Assembly (NCBI GenBank): GCA_963805455.1
Contig: CAWDUJ010000013.1
Coordinates: 45,752 to 109,751, forward strand
Reading direction: 5' to 3'
Source: VRUE01 sp963805455
GTDB lineage: Bacteria; Actinomycetota; Thermoleophilia; Solirubrobacterales; 70-9
Length of the DNA: 64,000 bases
Positions within the stretch are counted from its first letter, which is position 1. Each line of letters starts with the position of its first letter. This document shows, in pieces, positions 10,351 through 17,474 of this stretch. The notes beneath the pieces were generated by a model that ran no database searches, was not told the DNA's origin, and saw only the letters and a list, made by a program, of their open reading frames with translations. The translations under genes and the position numbers were made by a program.

Positions 10351-10985
10351 GATTCGGCCCTGAAGGTGATTCCGTCGAGCCCGACGGAGGTTGCGGCCGG
10401 GGCGATCGCCTGCACGGCCCCTTCCAGACCCGGCCCCGAACCGGCGATGAACAGCGGCGTCGCCAGTGGAGATGGAGAGCAGCTCCCGCAGAAGGCCAGC
10501 ACGGCGATCGCCTTCCCGCTGGTCGGCCGATAGCCGGCCGGCAGGTGGAAGAGGAAATTGCCGGGCGTCCCGTCTTCGAGCAGGCCCCTGAGGTGGACGA
10601 TGCCGTTCTGATCCTTGTAGTAGCCGGCCGGATCGATAGGCACCCCCGCGGGCGGGTTGTGCCAGCCATTCTCGGGCACCACGGCGTGCCAGTTCTCGGC
10701 CGGCGCCAAGGTATTCGCGAGCTGCGCCGTCGGCACGGTCCCCAACGCCGCGAGATTGATCTGGGTGCCGGTCAGGGTGCCCTTCTTCACTTTCGCTGCG
10801 GTGATCGTCTGTTTCTTGATCTTCGCCCCGGTGACCGCGTTCTTCTTCAGCTGCTTGGCGCCGACCGAGTTCTTCGGCAGCTGCGTGGCGGCGTAGGAGA
10901 CCCCCCCGATCGCGAGGAACAGCGCCAGCGCGGTCATCACGTTCGCGTAGGTCAATCTCTCGCGAAACGTCTTTCGGCCGCTCAT
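10347..10985 (-). CDS. YANV stalk protein with GYRP knob (second gene of the operon)
   Basis: 212 aa, closely related along its whole length to both neighbours. The N-terminal LTYANVMTALALFLAIGG export/anchor segment is followed by the stalk with QLPKNSVGAKQLKKNAVTG and KKGTLTGTQINLAALGTVP. The head has ENGWHNPPAG, GYYKDQNGIVHLRG, LPAGYRP, a Cys pair (FCGSC) and the terminal FRAES. Its stop overlaps the next gene's ATG, and its own ATG overlaps the previous gene's stop, both as ATGA. The three proteins should therefore be made in similar amounts from one message. Differences between the copies concentrate in the head, the pattern expected if the head is the interacting part. Confidence 0.85.
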   Translation of the reverse strand: MSGRKTFRERLTYANVMTALALFLAIGGVSYAATQLPKNSVGAKQLKKNAVTGAKIKKQTITAAKVKKGTLTGTQINLAALGTVPTAQLANTLAPAENWHAVVPENGWHNPPAGVPIDPAGYYKDQNGIVHLRGLLEDGTPGNFLFHLPAGYRPTSGKAIAVLAFCGSCSPSPLATPLFIAGSGPGLEGAVQAIAPAATSVGLDGITFRAES

Positions 10986-11620
10986 GATTCCGCCTTGAAG
11001 CTGATTCCATCCAACCCGAGCGTGGTCCCGACAATCGGCAGCAATGCTCCATCCTGGGCGCCGCCGGAAACGTTGGACCCGGCGATCAACACCGGGGCCG
11101 AGGGGCCGGTGGGGCACCCGCCGCAGAGGGCAAGTGGGGTGATCACCTTTCCGTTCGTCGGGCGGTAACCCGGAGGAAGGTGGAATATCGCTTTGCCTAG
11201 GGTCCCGCCGGAAACGACTCCCCTGAGGTGAACGACGCCGGCGAGGTCCTTGTAATAGCCGGCCGACACAAACGGAGCTTCCGGCGGCGCGTTGTTCCAG
11301 CCGTTCTCGAGTACGGCGTCATGCCAGTTCTCGGACGGGCCGAGGCTGTTCGCCGTCTGTGCGGTCGGCACGGTCCCGAGCGTCGTCAGGTTGATCTGGG
11401 TCCCGGTCAGGGTGCCTTTCTTGATTTTGCCAGCGGTGATCGTCTGCTTCTTGATCTTCGCGCCGGTCACCGCGTTCTTCTTCAGCTGCTTGGTGCCGAC
11501 CGAGTTCTTCGGCAGTTGCGTGGCGGCGTAGGAGGCCCCGCCGAGGGCGAAGAACACCGCCACCGTCGCCATCACGTTGGCGAATGTGAGCCTCTCTCGC
11601 AGCCTCTTGCCCTCGGTCAT
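10982..11620 (-). CDS. YANV stalk protein with GYRP knob (first gene of the operon)
   Basis: 212 aa. Same architecture as the two following genes: LTFANVMATVAVFFALGG, the stalk QLPKNSVGTKQLKKNAVTG, and the head with ENGWNNAPP, GYYKDLAGVVHLRG, IFHLPPGYRP, CGGC and FKAES at the end. ATG 11620 was chosen because it places the basic tail directly before the hydrophobic segment, as in the paralogs; the frame is open further upstream but without family resemblance. The 79 bp upstream, before a paralog remnant, must hold the operon promoter; I see no clear -35/-10. A GGGG run stands upstream of the ATG, a weak ribosome site. Confidence 0.83.
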   Translation of the reverse strand: MTEGKRLRERLTFANVMATVAVFFALGGASYAATQLPKNSVGTKQLKKNAVTGAKIKKQTITAGKIKKGTLTGTQINLTTLGTVPTAQTANSLGPSENWHDAVLENGWNNAPPEAPFVSAGYYKDLAGVVHLRGVVSGGTLGKAIFHLPPGYRPTNGKVITPLALCGGCPTGPSAPVLIAGSNVSGGAQDGALLPIVGTTLGLDGISFKAES

Positions 11621-11699
11621 GCGGCCCCAAACGGTTGGTGGATCGGACGAGGTTGGACATTGGAAGCTAGACGCCGCAGGCCGCCACGTCAATCCCACA

Positions 11700-11860
11700 T
11701 CAGCCTTCGGCGGGAAGGCTGACCGATTCGAGCCCGACAACGGTCGCTCCGGCGCCCGGTTGAACGGGCCATCCTCGTTGTCCGAGACACCTGCGCCGAG
11801 GCACCGCCGTCGCCGATTCGGTGCAACCGAGGAGCTGGAGCTGTCGATCAACGAGCTGCC
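11700..11860 (-). pseudogene. C-terminal remnant of a further GYRP-type stalk protein
   Basis: The minus strand here encodes, in two frames, the end of a GYRP head. One frame gives LGAGVSDNEDGPFN; after a one-base shift the other gives PGAGATVVGLESVSLPAEG followed by TGA at 11700-11702. This parallels the intact end of the 9718-10350 protein (GSGIANEGSLVAPGTGASIGLDGVTFRAES region). The rest of the gene is missing: upstream sequence runs directly into the oppositely oriented gene at 11905. It is a truncated and frameshifted fourth copy of the array. The upstream limit is approximate. Confidence 0.6.
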
Positions 11861-11904
11861 CCGGGGCTTGGGCGATCACGACCACCTGTGATATAGGGAA
11901 CCCG

Positions 11905-12882
11905 ATGGTTTTGCGTACGTCGTCGCGTCCAGCGCCGATTCTTGCCTTGGCTCTCCTTGCGGTCGCCCTGACGGCGAGCGGGTGGGTAGCTCCGAAGGCG
12001 AGCCAAGCCTCCGTAACCCTTGGCAGCGCACTCGCTGTCGAGCCGACCACCGTCGACGCCTGCACAAACCTGAACACCGGGCGCGGCTGCTTTGCCGTAA
12101 ACGATTCCATTCCTGGACGCCTGCTGGCGGCACCCTCCAGCGGGGTGATCGTCCGCTGGCGAACCCGCGTGGCAACCGCAACAGATGCCCAATCGATCCG
12201 CATTCGAATTTTGCAGCGCCTCGGGCCCAAAAACTTCAAGATCGTCTCCTCCGGCTTGCTCGAACCCATTCCCGCCGGCGCTGGGACCTACACATTCCCG
12301 GCAGCAGTTCCGATTGCCAGTGGCGAGGAGGTCGGCCTCGAAGCCGAATCGGGAAAGCACATCGAGTACCAGGCACCCTCTCCGGAAGCGCACAGCTTCG
12401 TGTTCAATCTCGAACCGAATGTTGACAACTCGGAAACTCCGCCCCCGGTATTCGACAATCCGGGACTGGAGGCCACCTTCAACGTCGACGTCGAGCCCGA
12501 TTGCGACAATGACGGGCTTGGCGATGAGACACAGGACCCAGATACCTCAACCTGCGCCCAGCCTGCGCAACCCTCCAAACCTTCGAATGCGTTCATTCTC
12601 GGAAAGCCGAAGCTGAACACGAAGAAGGGGATCGCCAGAGAGCGTGTCACCGTCCCCGGCCCGGGCAATCTCACCCTCACGGGGAAGCAAGTAGTCACCG
12701 CATCCGCTGCGGTCAGCGCGGCGGGTACCGTGAACCTGATGGTGAAGTCGAAGGGCAAGAAGAAGCGGAAGCTGTTGAAGAGGGGAAGGGTGAAGGTGAA
12801 GATTGTCGTCACGTACACCCCGACTGGCGGCACTCCGAGCAGCGTGGACAGGAAACTGAACCTCAAGAAGCGCCTGCATTAG
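11905..12882 (+). CDS. Secreted beta-rich protein, unknown function
   Basis: 325 aa. ATG 11905 has AGGGA six bases upstream. Residues 1-38 form a signal peptide (RTSSRPAP, then ILALALLAVALTASGWVA). The middle part reads as a beta-sandwich domain: DACTNLNTGRGC with two Cys, then IVRWRTRVATA and IRILQRLGPKNFKIV, a pattern common in secreted Solirubrobacterales proteins. A stretch with DCDNDGLGDETQDPD near residue 190 looks like a calcium-binding thrombospondin type 3-like turn. The C-terminal 85 residues are Lys-rich with a repeated V-K-V pattern, probably a second Ig-like domain. It is inserted next to the remnant of a stalk gene and stands alone on the plus strand. Function unknown. Confidence 0.75.
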   Translation: MVLRTSSRPAPILALALLAVALTASGWVAPKASQASVTLGSALAVEPTTVDACTNLNTGRGCFAVNDSIPGRLLAAPSSGVIVRWRTRVATATDAQSIRIRILQRLGPKNFKIVSSGLLEPIPAGAGTYTFPAAVPIASGEEVGLEAESGKHIEYQAPSPEAHSFVFNLEPNVDNSETPPPVFDNPGLEATFNVDVEPDCDNDGLGDETQDPDTSTCAQPAQPSKPSNAFILGKPKLNTKKGIARERVTVPGPGNLTLTGKQVVTASAAVSAAGTVNLMVKSKGKKKRKLLKRGRVKVKIVVTYTPTGGTPSSVDRKLNLKKRLH

Positions 12883-13119
12883 AGGCAGCCTCCCCGTTTG
12901 CCTGTTTGATTTGTTTCGCGGCGAGTAGGGCAATGTGGGCACGGCTTCCGAGCGCCGAGGACAGCGATCAGGACGGGGAACCTTCAGGACTGCCGGGAGC
13001 ATGGGGACGACTTGAAGGGGTCGCTGAACCTCGAGAGGCAACATCCCCCAGGGGGCACCGAAGCAGGGTGAGATAGTCGATCGGTCCCGTACCTCCGCTC
13101 CCACCGAAATGGAGAACCC

Positions 13120-13738
13120 ATGAAGGCCCTGCGATCCAGGATCGCGTTTGCGAACGTGATCTCCTGCTTGGCTCTGTTCGTCGCCCTCGGGGGCCTTGCG
13201 GTAGCCGCCGGCCTGCCCAGGAACAGCGTCGGACCCAAGCAACTGAGAAAGAACTCGGTGACAACCTCGAAACTCAAGAAGGAAGCCGTCACCGCGGCCA
13301 AGGTCAAGAAGGGGACGCTGACCGGCACCCAGATCGATGCTTCGACGCTCGGAACAGTTCCGACCTCGGTCAGCGCTCAAAATCTCGGCGGGTTGAGCGC
13401 CGATCAGATTGCGCAAAGCTCGAAGCTTCGATGCCCCGCCGGAACTGAGCCCGCCGCCGGCGTCTGCTTCGAGACCTCGGGGAGGCCAGGAGCCAGTTTT
13501 CACGAACGCCCTCGAAATCTGCGGGAATGCAAACCGCAGCCTGCCCAGCATGGGCGAGCTGGCCGCCTACCTGCTCAGCGTGGACCCGTCAGCGGAAAGC
13601 TGGGCTGGGTCGCAGTACGCGTCCGGGCTCCAGTTCTACGCAGCGTTTGCGTACGCAGAAAGCGGACTGTTGGGCCTCGGAGTCTCGGAAATCTCTAACT
13701 CCCATCCGTTTCGATGCGTCCCCCAAGCGACGAACTGA
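13120..13738 (+). pseudogene. YANV stalk protein with a lectin-like Cys head, interrupted by a frameshift
   Basis: From ATG 13120 the frame encodes IAFANVISCLALFVALGG and the usual stalk (LPRNSVGPKQLRKNSVTT, KKGTLTGTQIDASTLGTVP), then CPAGTEPAAGVCFETS. After the GGGG run at 13479-13482 the coherent sequence moves to the next frame: EPVFTNALEICGNANRSLPSMGELAAYLLS, then SNSHPFRCVPQATN and a stop at 13738. Removing one G joins both halves into a protein of about 205 residues. The head (Cys, A-x-x-x-C, RLPS-like and EL motif, final Cys) has the spacing of C-type-lectin-like domains; that fold call is tentative. As written, the unshifted frame ends with a basic nonsense tail at 13698. Either a pseudogene or an indel error in a G run. 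Confidence 0.75.
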
Positions 13739-13836
13739 ACGGCTAGCGGTCGTTGTCGGGCGGACTTCCATCGGCCGCAGAACCCCTGTGTTCGATCCGG
13801 GAGAAAATCTCGAGTAGGAGTCCCAGACGCCTCCGT

Positions 13837-13865
13837 CCCAAATGGAACCTGCATTTTCCATTTTG
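13837..13865. terminator. Bidirectional terminator-like hairpin
   Basis: An AT-richer inverted repeat lies between two convergent stalk genes: CCCAAATGGAA at 13837-13847 faces TTCCATTTTGG at 13855-13865, with one bulged base. A local run of T and A on both sides of the stem is consistent with termination in either direction. No biochemical support. Confidence 0.45.
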
Positions 13866-13887
13866 GAGAAAGCGCGAGGGGCTGGGC

Positions 13888-14490
13888 TCAGGATTCGGCG
13901 CGGAAGGTGATGCCGCTCAATGTGTCGATTTCCGGAGAGTTGGAGGATGTCCATACGTCTCCTTCAGAGATCGTAGCCCCGACACTCGCATTCACCCCCG
14001 AGCCGGCGATGCGCACCCCGGATGAAAGGGTCGGTTCCCAGGTGTTTTGCGCGGGCCGGTATCCGGGAGGCAGCGTGAAAATGGCTCCCTCGACGCCGAT
14101 TGCGATCCTGCCTACAAGGTGAACGATCCCCTCATAGTCCTTGTAGAAGCCAGCAGGGGTGTTGGGGACGCCTGGGGCTCCGCTTGGGGCATTGGTGTCC
14201 CCGTGTTGGAACGCCGGCTCCCCGGGCGCCGATGATATGGGTCGGTTCCGCTGGGGTGATCGAGTTGGCCAGGTTCGCAACCGGAACGGTGCCAAGAGTC
14301 GAAGCGTTGACCTGAGTCCCGGTGATCATCCCGGGCTTGATCTTCGCCCCCGTCACCGCGTTGTTCTTGATTTTCGCTGTCCCGACGCTGTTCTTCCTGA
14401 GGTGGGACGCAGCAAAAGCTGCACTCCGCCGAGCAGAAGGAACAGGCACAACGTCGAGATCACGTTCGCGTAAGTCAGCTTCGGGCGCAT
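13888..14490 (-). pseudogene. GYRP stalk protein interrupted by two compensating frameshifts
   Basis: ATG 14490 starts a frame encoding LTYANVISTLCLFLLLGG. Around 14425 coherent sequence moves to a second frame (AAFAASHLRKNSVGTAKIKNN, TGTQVNASTLGTVPVANLANS). Around 14235 it returns to the first frame (PGEPAFQHGDTNAPSG, GFYKDYEGIVHLVG, LPPGYRP, SGITFRAES) and stops at 13888. In the starting frame without correction a TGA occurs soon after the first shift. Repaired, the protein would be about 200 aa, the normal family length. Two shifts of opposite sign restoring the frame is notable. Likely a decaying paralog; indel errors in the assembly are the alternative. Confidence 0.75.
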
Positions 14491-14674
14491 CTGGACCCCC
14501 CCGTTGGGTTTGCGGCTTCCTGCCTTGCCCGGCGGAGTGCCGAGGCTCTGCGGATGACCGTAGTTCTCTGCAGCAGCAGGATCAATCCGGGGGGCGTTGG
14601 GTCTGAAGATTCAGAGGAACGGGTTGAAGGGGGGCCGGCCTCGACCCCCCCTCCTCCGATTTCGGTTCGTCAGC

Positions 14675-15355
14675 TCAGGAATCGGCGCGGAAGTTGATCC
14701 CGTTGAGGCTGAAGGATTCCGCGAGGGCCGGAGCCTGAACTGCCCCGTCGATGATCGGCGCAGGGAATCCCGACCCGACGATCGACGCGGACGCCACCGT
14801 GGAGGTGCAGGGGCCGCCGGTGCAGGACGCGGGGAGGAGCATGATCTTTCCAGTGGGCGGACGGTAGCCGGGGGGTAGCTGGAAGACCGGTACTTTGGTT
14901 CCTCCCACCACAAAGCCCTTGAGGTGGACGATTCCATCATGGTCCTTGAAGAAGGCAGCGGTTTCGGCAGGGCCCGGCAGGTTATGCCAGGAGCTGAGAA
15001 AGCCGGGGTTGCCCCCCGTCCCAACCTCGTGCCAGCCCTCGTTCGGAGCCAGGGAGTTTGCGGTCTGGGCGTTGGGAACGATGCCGAGCGTGGAAGCGTT
15101 GATCTGCGTCCCGGTCAGTGTCCCGCTCTTAACCTTGGCCGCAGTCACGGCCTGGTTCTTGAGCTTCGCCGTGGTCACCGCCTGGTTCTTGAGTTTCACC
15201 GTCCTCACTGCATTCTTCTTTAGCTGCTTGGGGCCGACCGTGTTGTTGCGGAGGTGGCCGGCGGCGAACGCCATTCCGCCACTCAACAGCAGGAAGAAGC
15301 AGAGTGTGGACATCACATTGGAGTAGCTGAAGCTGCCCCGGATGCGCTTTCGCAT
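14675..15355 (-). CDS. YANV stalk protein with GYRP knob
   Basis: 226 aa, intact. Basic tail MRKRIRG, then SYSNVMSTLCFFLLLSGG. The stalk is longer than in other copies because the KNQAVTTAKL unit is present twice. The head has FFKDHDGIVHLKG, FQLPPGYRP and a Cys pair (SCTGGPC), and the end is FRADS rather than FRAES. The 236 bp upstream hold no other gene and should contain its promoter. It is closer in the N-terminal segment to the broken copy at 13888-14490 (both have STLCLF/STLCFF) than to the three-gene operon, suggesting that these two arose by a separate local duplication. Confidence 0.83.
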   Translation of the reverse strand: MRKRIRGSFSYSNVMSTLCFFLLLSGGMAFAAGHLRNNTVGPKQLKKNAVRTVKLKNQAVTTAKLKNQAVTAAKVKSGTLTGTQINASTLGIVPNAQTANSLAPNEGWHEVGTGGNPGFLSSWHNLPGPAETAAFFKDHDGIVHLKGFVVGGTKVPVFQLPPGYRPPTGKIMLLPASCTGGPCTSTVASASIVGSGFPAPIIDGAVQAPALAESFSLNGINFRADS

Positions 15356-15591
15356 ATTTGCCCCCTTTCGGGCCAGTGCTTTCGGCCTCGCCCATCGAAA
15401 GGGCCGAGGCCCTCAGATCGACGGTAACCCCTGGATTGGACGAGGTCAACCGGGAAGCAAGCAAGGCGCGTTAGTCAGGCAAATCTCCCCAAGATCGAGG
15501 AGTGAAGAACCTGCCCGGTCGTGATCTCGCGTTGAGGGAGCCGGCGATAGCTCGGGGCAATCGCCTGATCGAGGTCGGGGCCTACGGTGCG

Positions 15592-16229
15592 CTATTTCAG
15601 CGTCCCGTTTTCCTTCCAGTTGATCTCGTAGACCAGCTCCCCGTCCCGGTCGGCCTAATAGTCGCCTCGATGCTCGTCCAGGCCCGTTTCCTCTCCGAGG
15701 CTGGTGCGCCGGGGCTTCTCGGCCCTCGGGAGTGCGGCGTCCAGCCCAATTCGCTCGCGCTCCAGGTAGTGATTGAGCCGTCTCGAACTTCGACAAGCTC
15801 CCCTCCAAGCCTTCGACCTGCTGGCGAGCCTAGGTGAGTTCGCCCTGAAGCTCGGTGGCCTTTTCCCCCGCTACTCGAAGGTCAGCGCTCTCAACGCGTT
15901 CGGCCGGAGCTTGGCCTTCTGGTCCTCGGAGTGGCGGATGAGGTCTTCGACCCCCATCGCCACCAACTCGTTGAAGGTGACCGTCGATTCGGGGGCTCTG
16001 CCTTTTTCCCCGAGCTGACCTCGGAGTTGCCGCTGGGCCTCGCCAGGCTCGAAGACTTTGCGGTCGCCGTGGGTGACCCCAGCCATCAGGGCCATCGCAT
16101 GGACGCGAGGGTCGGAGGGACCACGGACTCTGACGTAGCCGGCGAAGCCGTTTTTGATCTCCCGGCAAACAGTCTCAGCCTACTGGCACAGCTTCTCGCT
16201 CTCCTTCTTGGATTGTTTTGCAGGGTGGG
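15592..16229 (-). pseudogene. Decayed gene of unknown function, three internal amber codons and two frameshifts
   Basis: Reading the minus strand from about 16229, coherent protein sequence continues for some 200 codons if TAG codons are ignored and two one-base shifts are allowed. Segments in order: KQSKKESEKLC, TAG, ETVCREIKNGFAGYVRVRG, MAGVTHGDRKVFEPGEAQRQ, VTFNELVAMGVEDLIRHSED, LRPNALRALTFE, shift near 15876, GEKATELQGELT, TAG, ARQQVEGLEGSLSKFET, shift near 15780, LNHYLERERIGLDAALPRAE, TAG, ADRDGELVYEINWKENGTLK and a final TAG at 15592-15594. Each internal TAG would be CAG (Gln) with one transition. The central part is predicted coiled coil. No family recognised. I am fairly sure it was once coding, not of its role. 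Confidence 0.55.
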
Positions 16230-16353
16230 GCTAAGACGGGCTCTCAGGTGAGGCCGAGCCCCGTCCCCCACTTCAAGAATCGCATTGGACTCGCGCCCGC
16301 TAAGGGCGGAACACCCGACGCGCAATCCGTTGACGTTCGGTTGACGCGAGAGA

Positions 16354-16385
16354 GGGGGATTTGGCTCGCTAGAGCCAACTCCCCC
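16354..16385 (-). terminator. Strong hairpin downstream of the Rrf2 gene
   Basis: GGGGGA at 16354-16359 pairs with TCCCCC at 16380-16385, and inside it TTGGCTC pairs with GAGCCAA around a GCTA loop, giving a 13-pair stem with one internal mismatch. It lies eight bases beyond the stop of the minus-strand Rrf2 gene. There is no T-run on either side, so it may be a factor-assisted terminator. Confidence 0.5.
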
Positions 16386-16393
16386 GTCTCAAT

Positions 16394-16792
16394 TCAGATG
16401 AAGTACATCCCCGCGCCGGCCTCTTCGGCTTCGCGGCGGGCGACTTCTGCGATTGTGGTCTGGCCGAAGACCTTGCGCAGCGAGGTGACGCCCTCGGCCC
16501 AGATCCCCCCTGCCTCTTCGGCCTCCTGGCCGATCTTGCCGTCGAGGGTCTGGACGACCTCGAGGACGGTGATTTCATCGGCCGGGCGGGAGAGCGTGTA
16601 GCCGCCTTTCATCCCCCGGTGGGAGGTCAGGAGGCCGCCGCGGCGGAGCGTCGAGAACAGCTGCTCGAGGAACTGCTCGGGCATCCCGCGGCGCTCGGCG
16701 ACCTCTTTTATCGGGACAGGGCGCTCGCCGGAGCGCGCCAGCTCCGCCATCGCGACGACGGCGTAGCGGGACTTCGAGGTGATCGAGATCAC
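16394..16792 (-). CDS. Rrf2-family winged-helix transcriptional regulator
   Basis: 132 aa. Typical Rrf2 start MISITSKSRYAVVAMAELA, the wing-helix segment IKEVAERRGMPEQFLEQLFSTLRRGGLLTSHRGMKGGYTLSRP (residues about 28-70), and the dimerisation helix after it. The three cysteines that bind an Fe-S cluster in IscR or NsrR are absent; this protein has no Cys at all, so it is not a cluster sensor of that type. It resembles the cysteine-metabolism CymR-like branch only in general layout. It is divergent from the response regulator at 16842 with 49 bp between starts, where its operator is most likely. Confidence 0.88.
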   Translation of the reverse strand: MISITSKSRYAVVAMAELARSGERPVPIKEVAERRGMPEQFLEQLFSTLRRGGLLTSHRGMKGGYTLSRPADEITVLEVVQTLDGKIGQEAEEAGGIWAEGVTSLRKVFGQTTIAEVARREAEEAGAGMYFI

Positions 16793-16841
16793 CTGTCTTT
16801 TCTACCGCACGGACCGGACCCGGCTCGGCTAGGATCGATCT

Positions 16842-17465
16842 TTGGGTTCCGAGCGCCCACAATGCCTTGTGATCGACGGACACCCGCTGGTTCGCCTCGG
16901 AGTGCGCGAAGCCCTGCGGGGCGACTTCCAGGTCCACGAGAGCGCCAACCGCGCCGAGGGCCTGGAACTGATCCGAGATGTCGGTTACATCGACGTCACG
17001 ATCGTCGACCTGCGCCGCTGGGGGAACGGCGAGGGCGCCGAACTGAGTGGCCGTGAGGCGATCCGGACCCTGCGCAGGACCGAGCCCGGGATGGGGATAG
17101 TGGCCCACGGCGACCGGCCCGAGCGCCATATCGCCAACGCCGCCCTGCAGGCGGGCGCAACCGCCTACGTCGCCAGAACCGCAAGTCCCGAGGACCTTCG
17201 GCGCGCGGTCGAGGCCGCGATCGAACAGGAACAGTTCGTCGACCCCGAGGTACCGCCGAAGGGGAGCCGGGGCCAGCTGACACGGCGCCATCGCCAGATC
17301 CTGCAGCTGATCGCCAACGGGGGATCGACGACGGCCGCGGCGCGCGAGCTCGGCCTCAGCGAGGAAACGGTGAAGACCCACACCAGGAACGCGCTCGGCC
17401 GGCTCGGGGCGCGCAACCGAACGCACGCGGTGGCGATCGCCCTGCGCGAGTCGCTGATCGAGTAG
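16842..17465 (+). CDS. LuxR/NarL-type response regulator with a degenerate receiver
   Basis: 207 aa. TTG start at 16842 with AGGA seven bases upstream. Residues 7-125 are a receiver domain: CLVIDGHPLVRLGVREAL and VTIVDLRR with the presumed phospho-acceptor Asp56. The second acidic-pocket residue is missing (DG in place of DD), the switch Thr/Ser is not present in IVAHGD, and the conserved Lys after AYV is Arg. Residues 140-205 are a LuxR helix-turn-helix (LTRRHRQILQLIANGGSTTAAARELGLSEETVKTHTRNAL region). No histidine kinase is adjacent. The receiver may not be phosphorylated normally. The convergent neighbour also ends in a LuxR domain, ten bases away. Confidence 0.88.
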   Translation: MGSERPQCLVIDGHPLVRLGVREALRGDFQVHESANRAEGLELIRDVGYIDVTIVDLRRWGNGEGAELSGREAIRTLRRTEPGMGIVAHGDRPERHIANAALQAGATAYVARTASPEDLRRAVEAAIEQEQFVDPEVPPKGSRGQLTRRHRQILQLIANGGSTTAAARELGLSEETVKTHTRNALGRLGARNRTHAVAIALRESLIE

Positions 17466-17474
17466 CGGCGCCGG

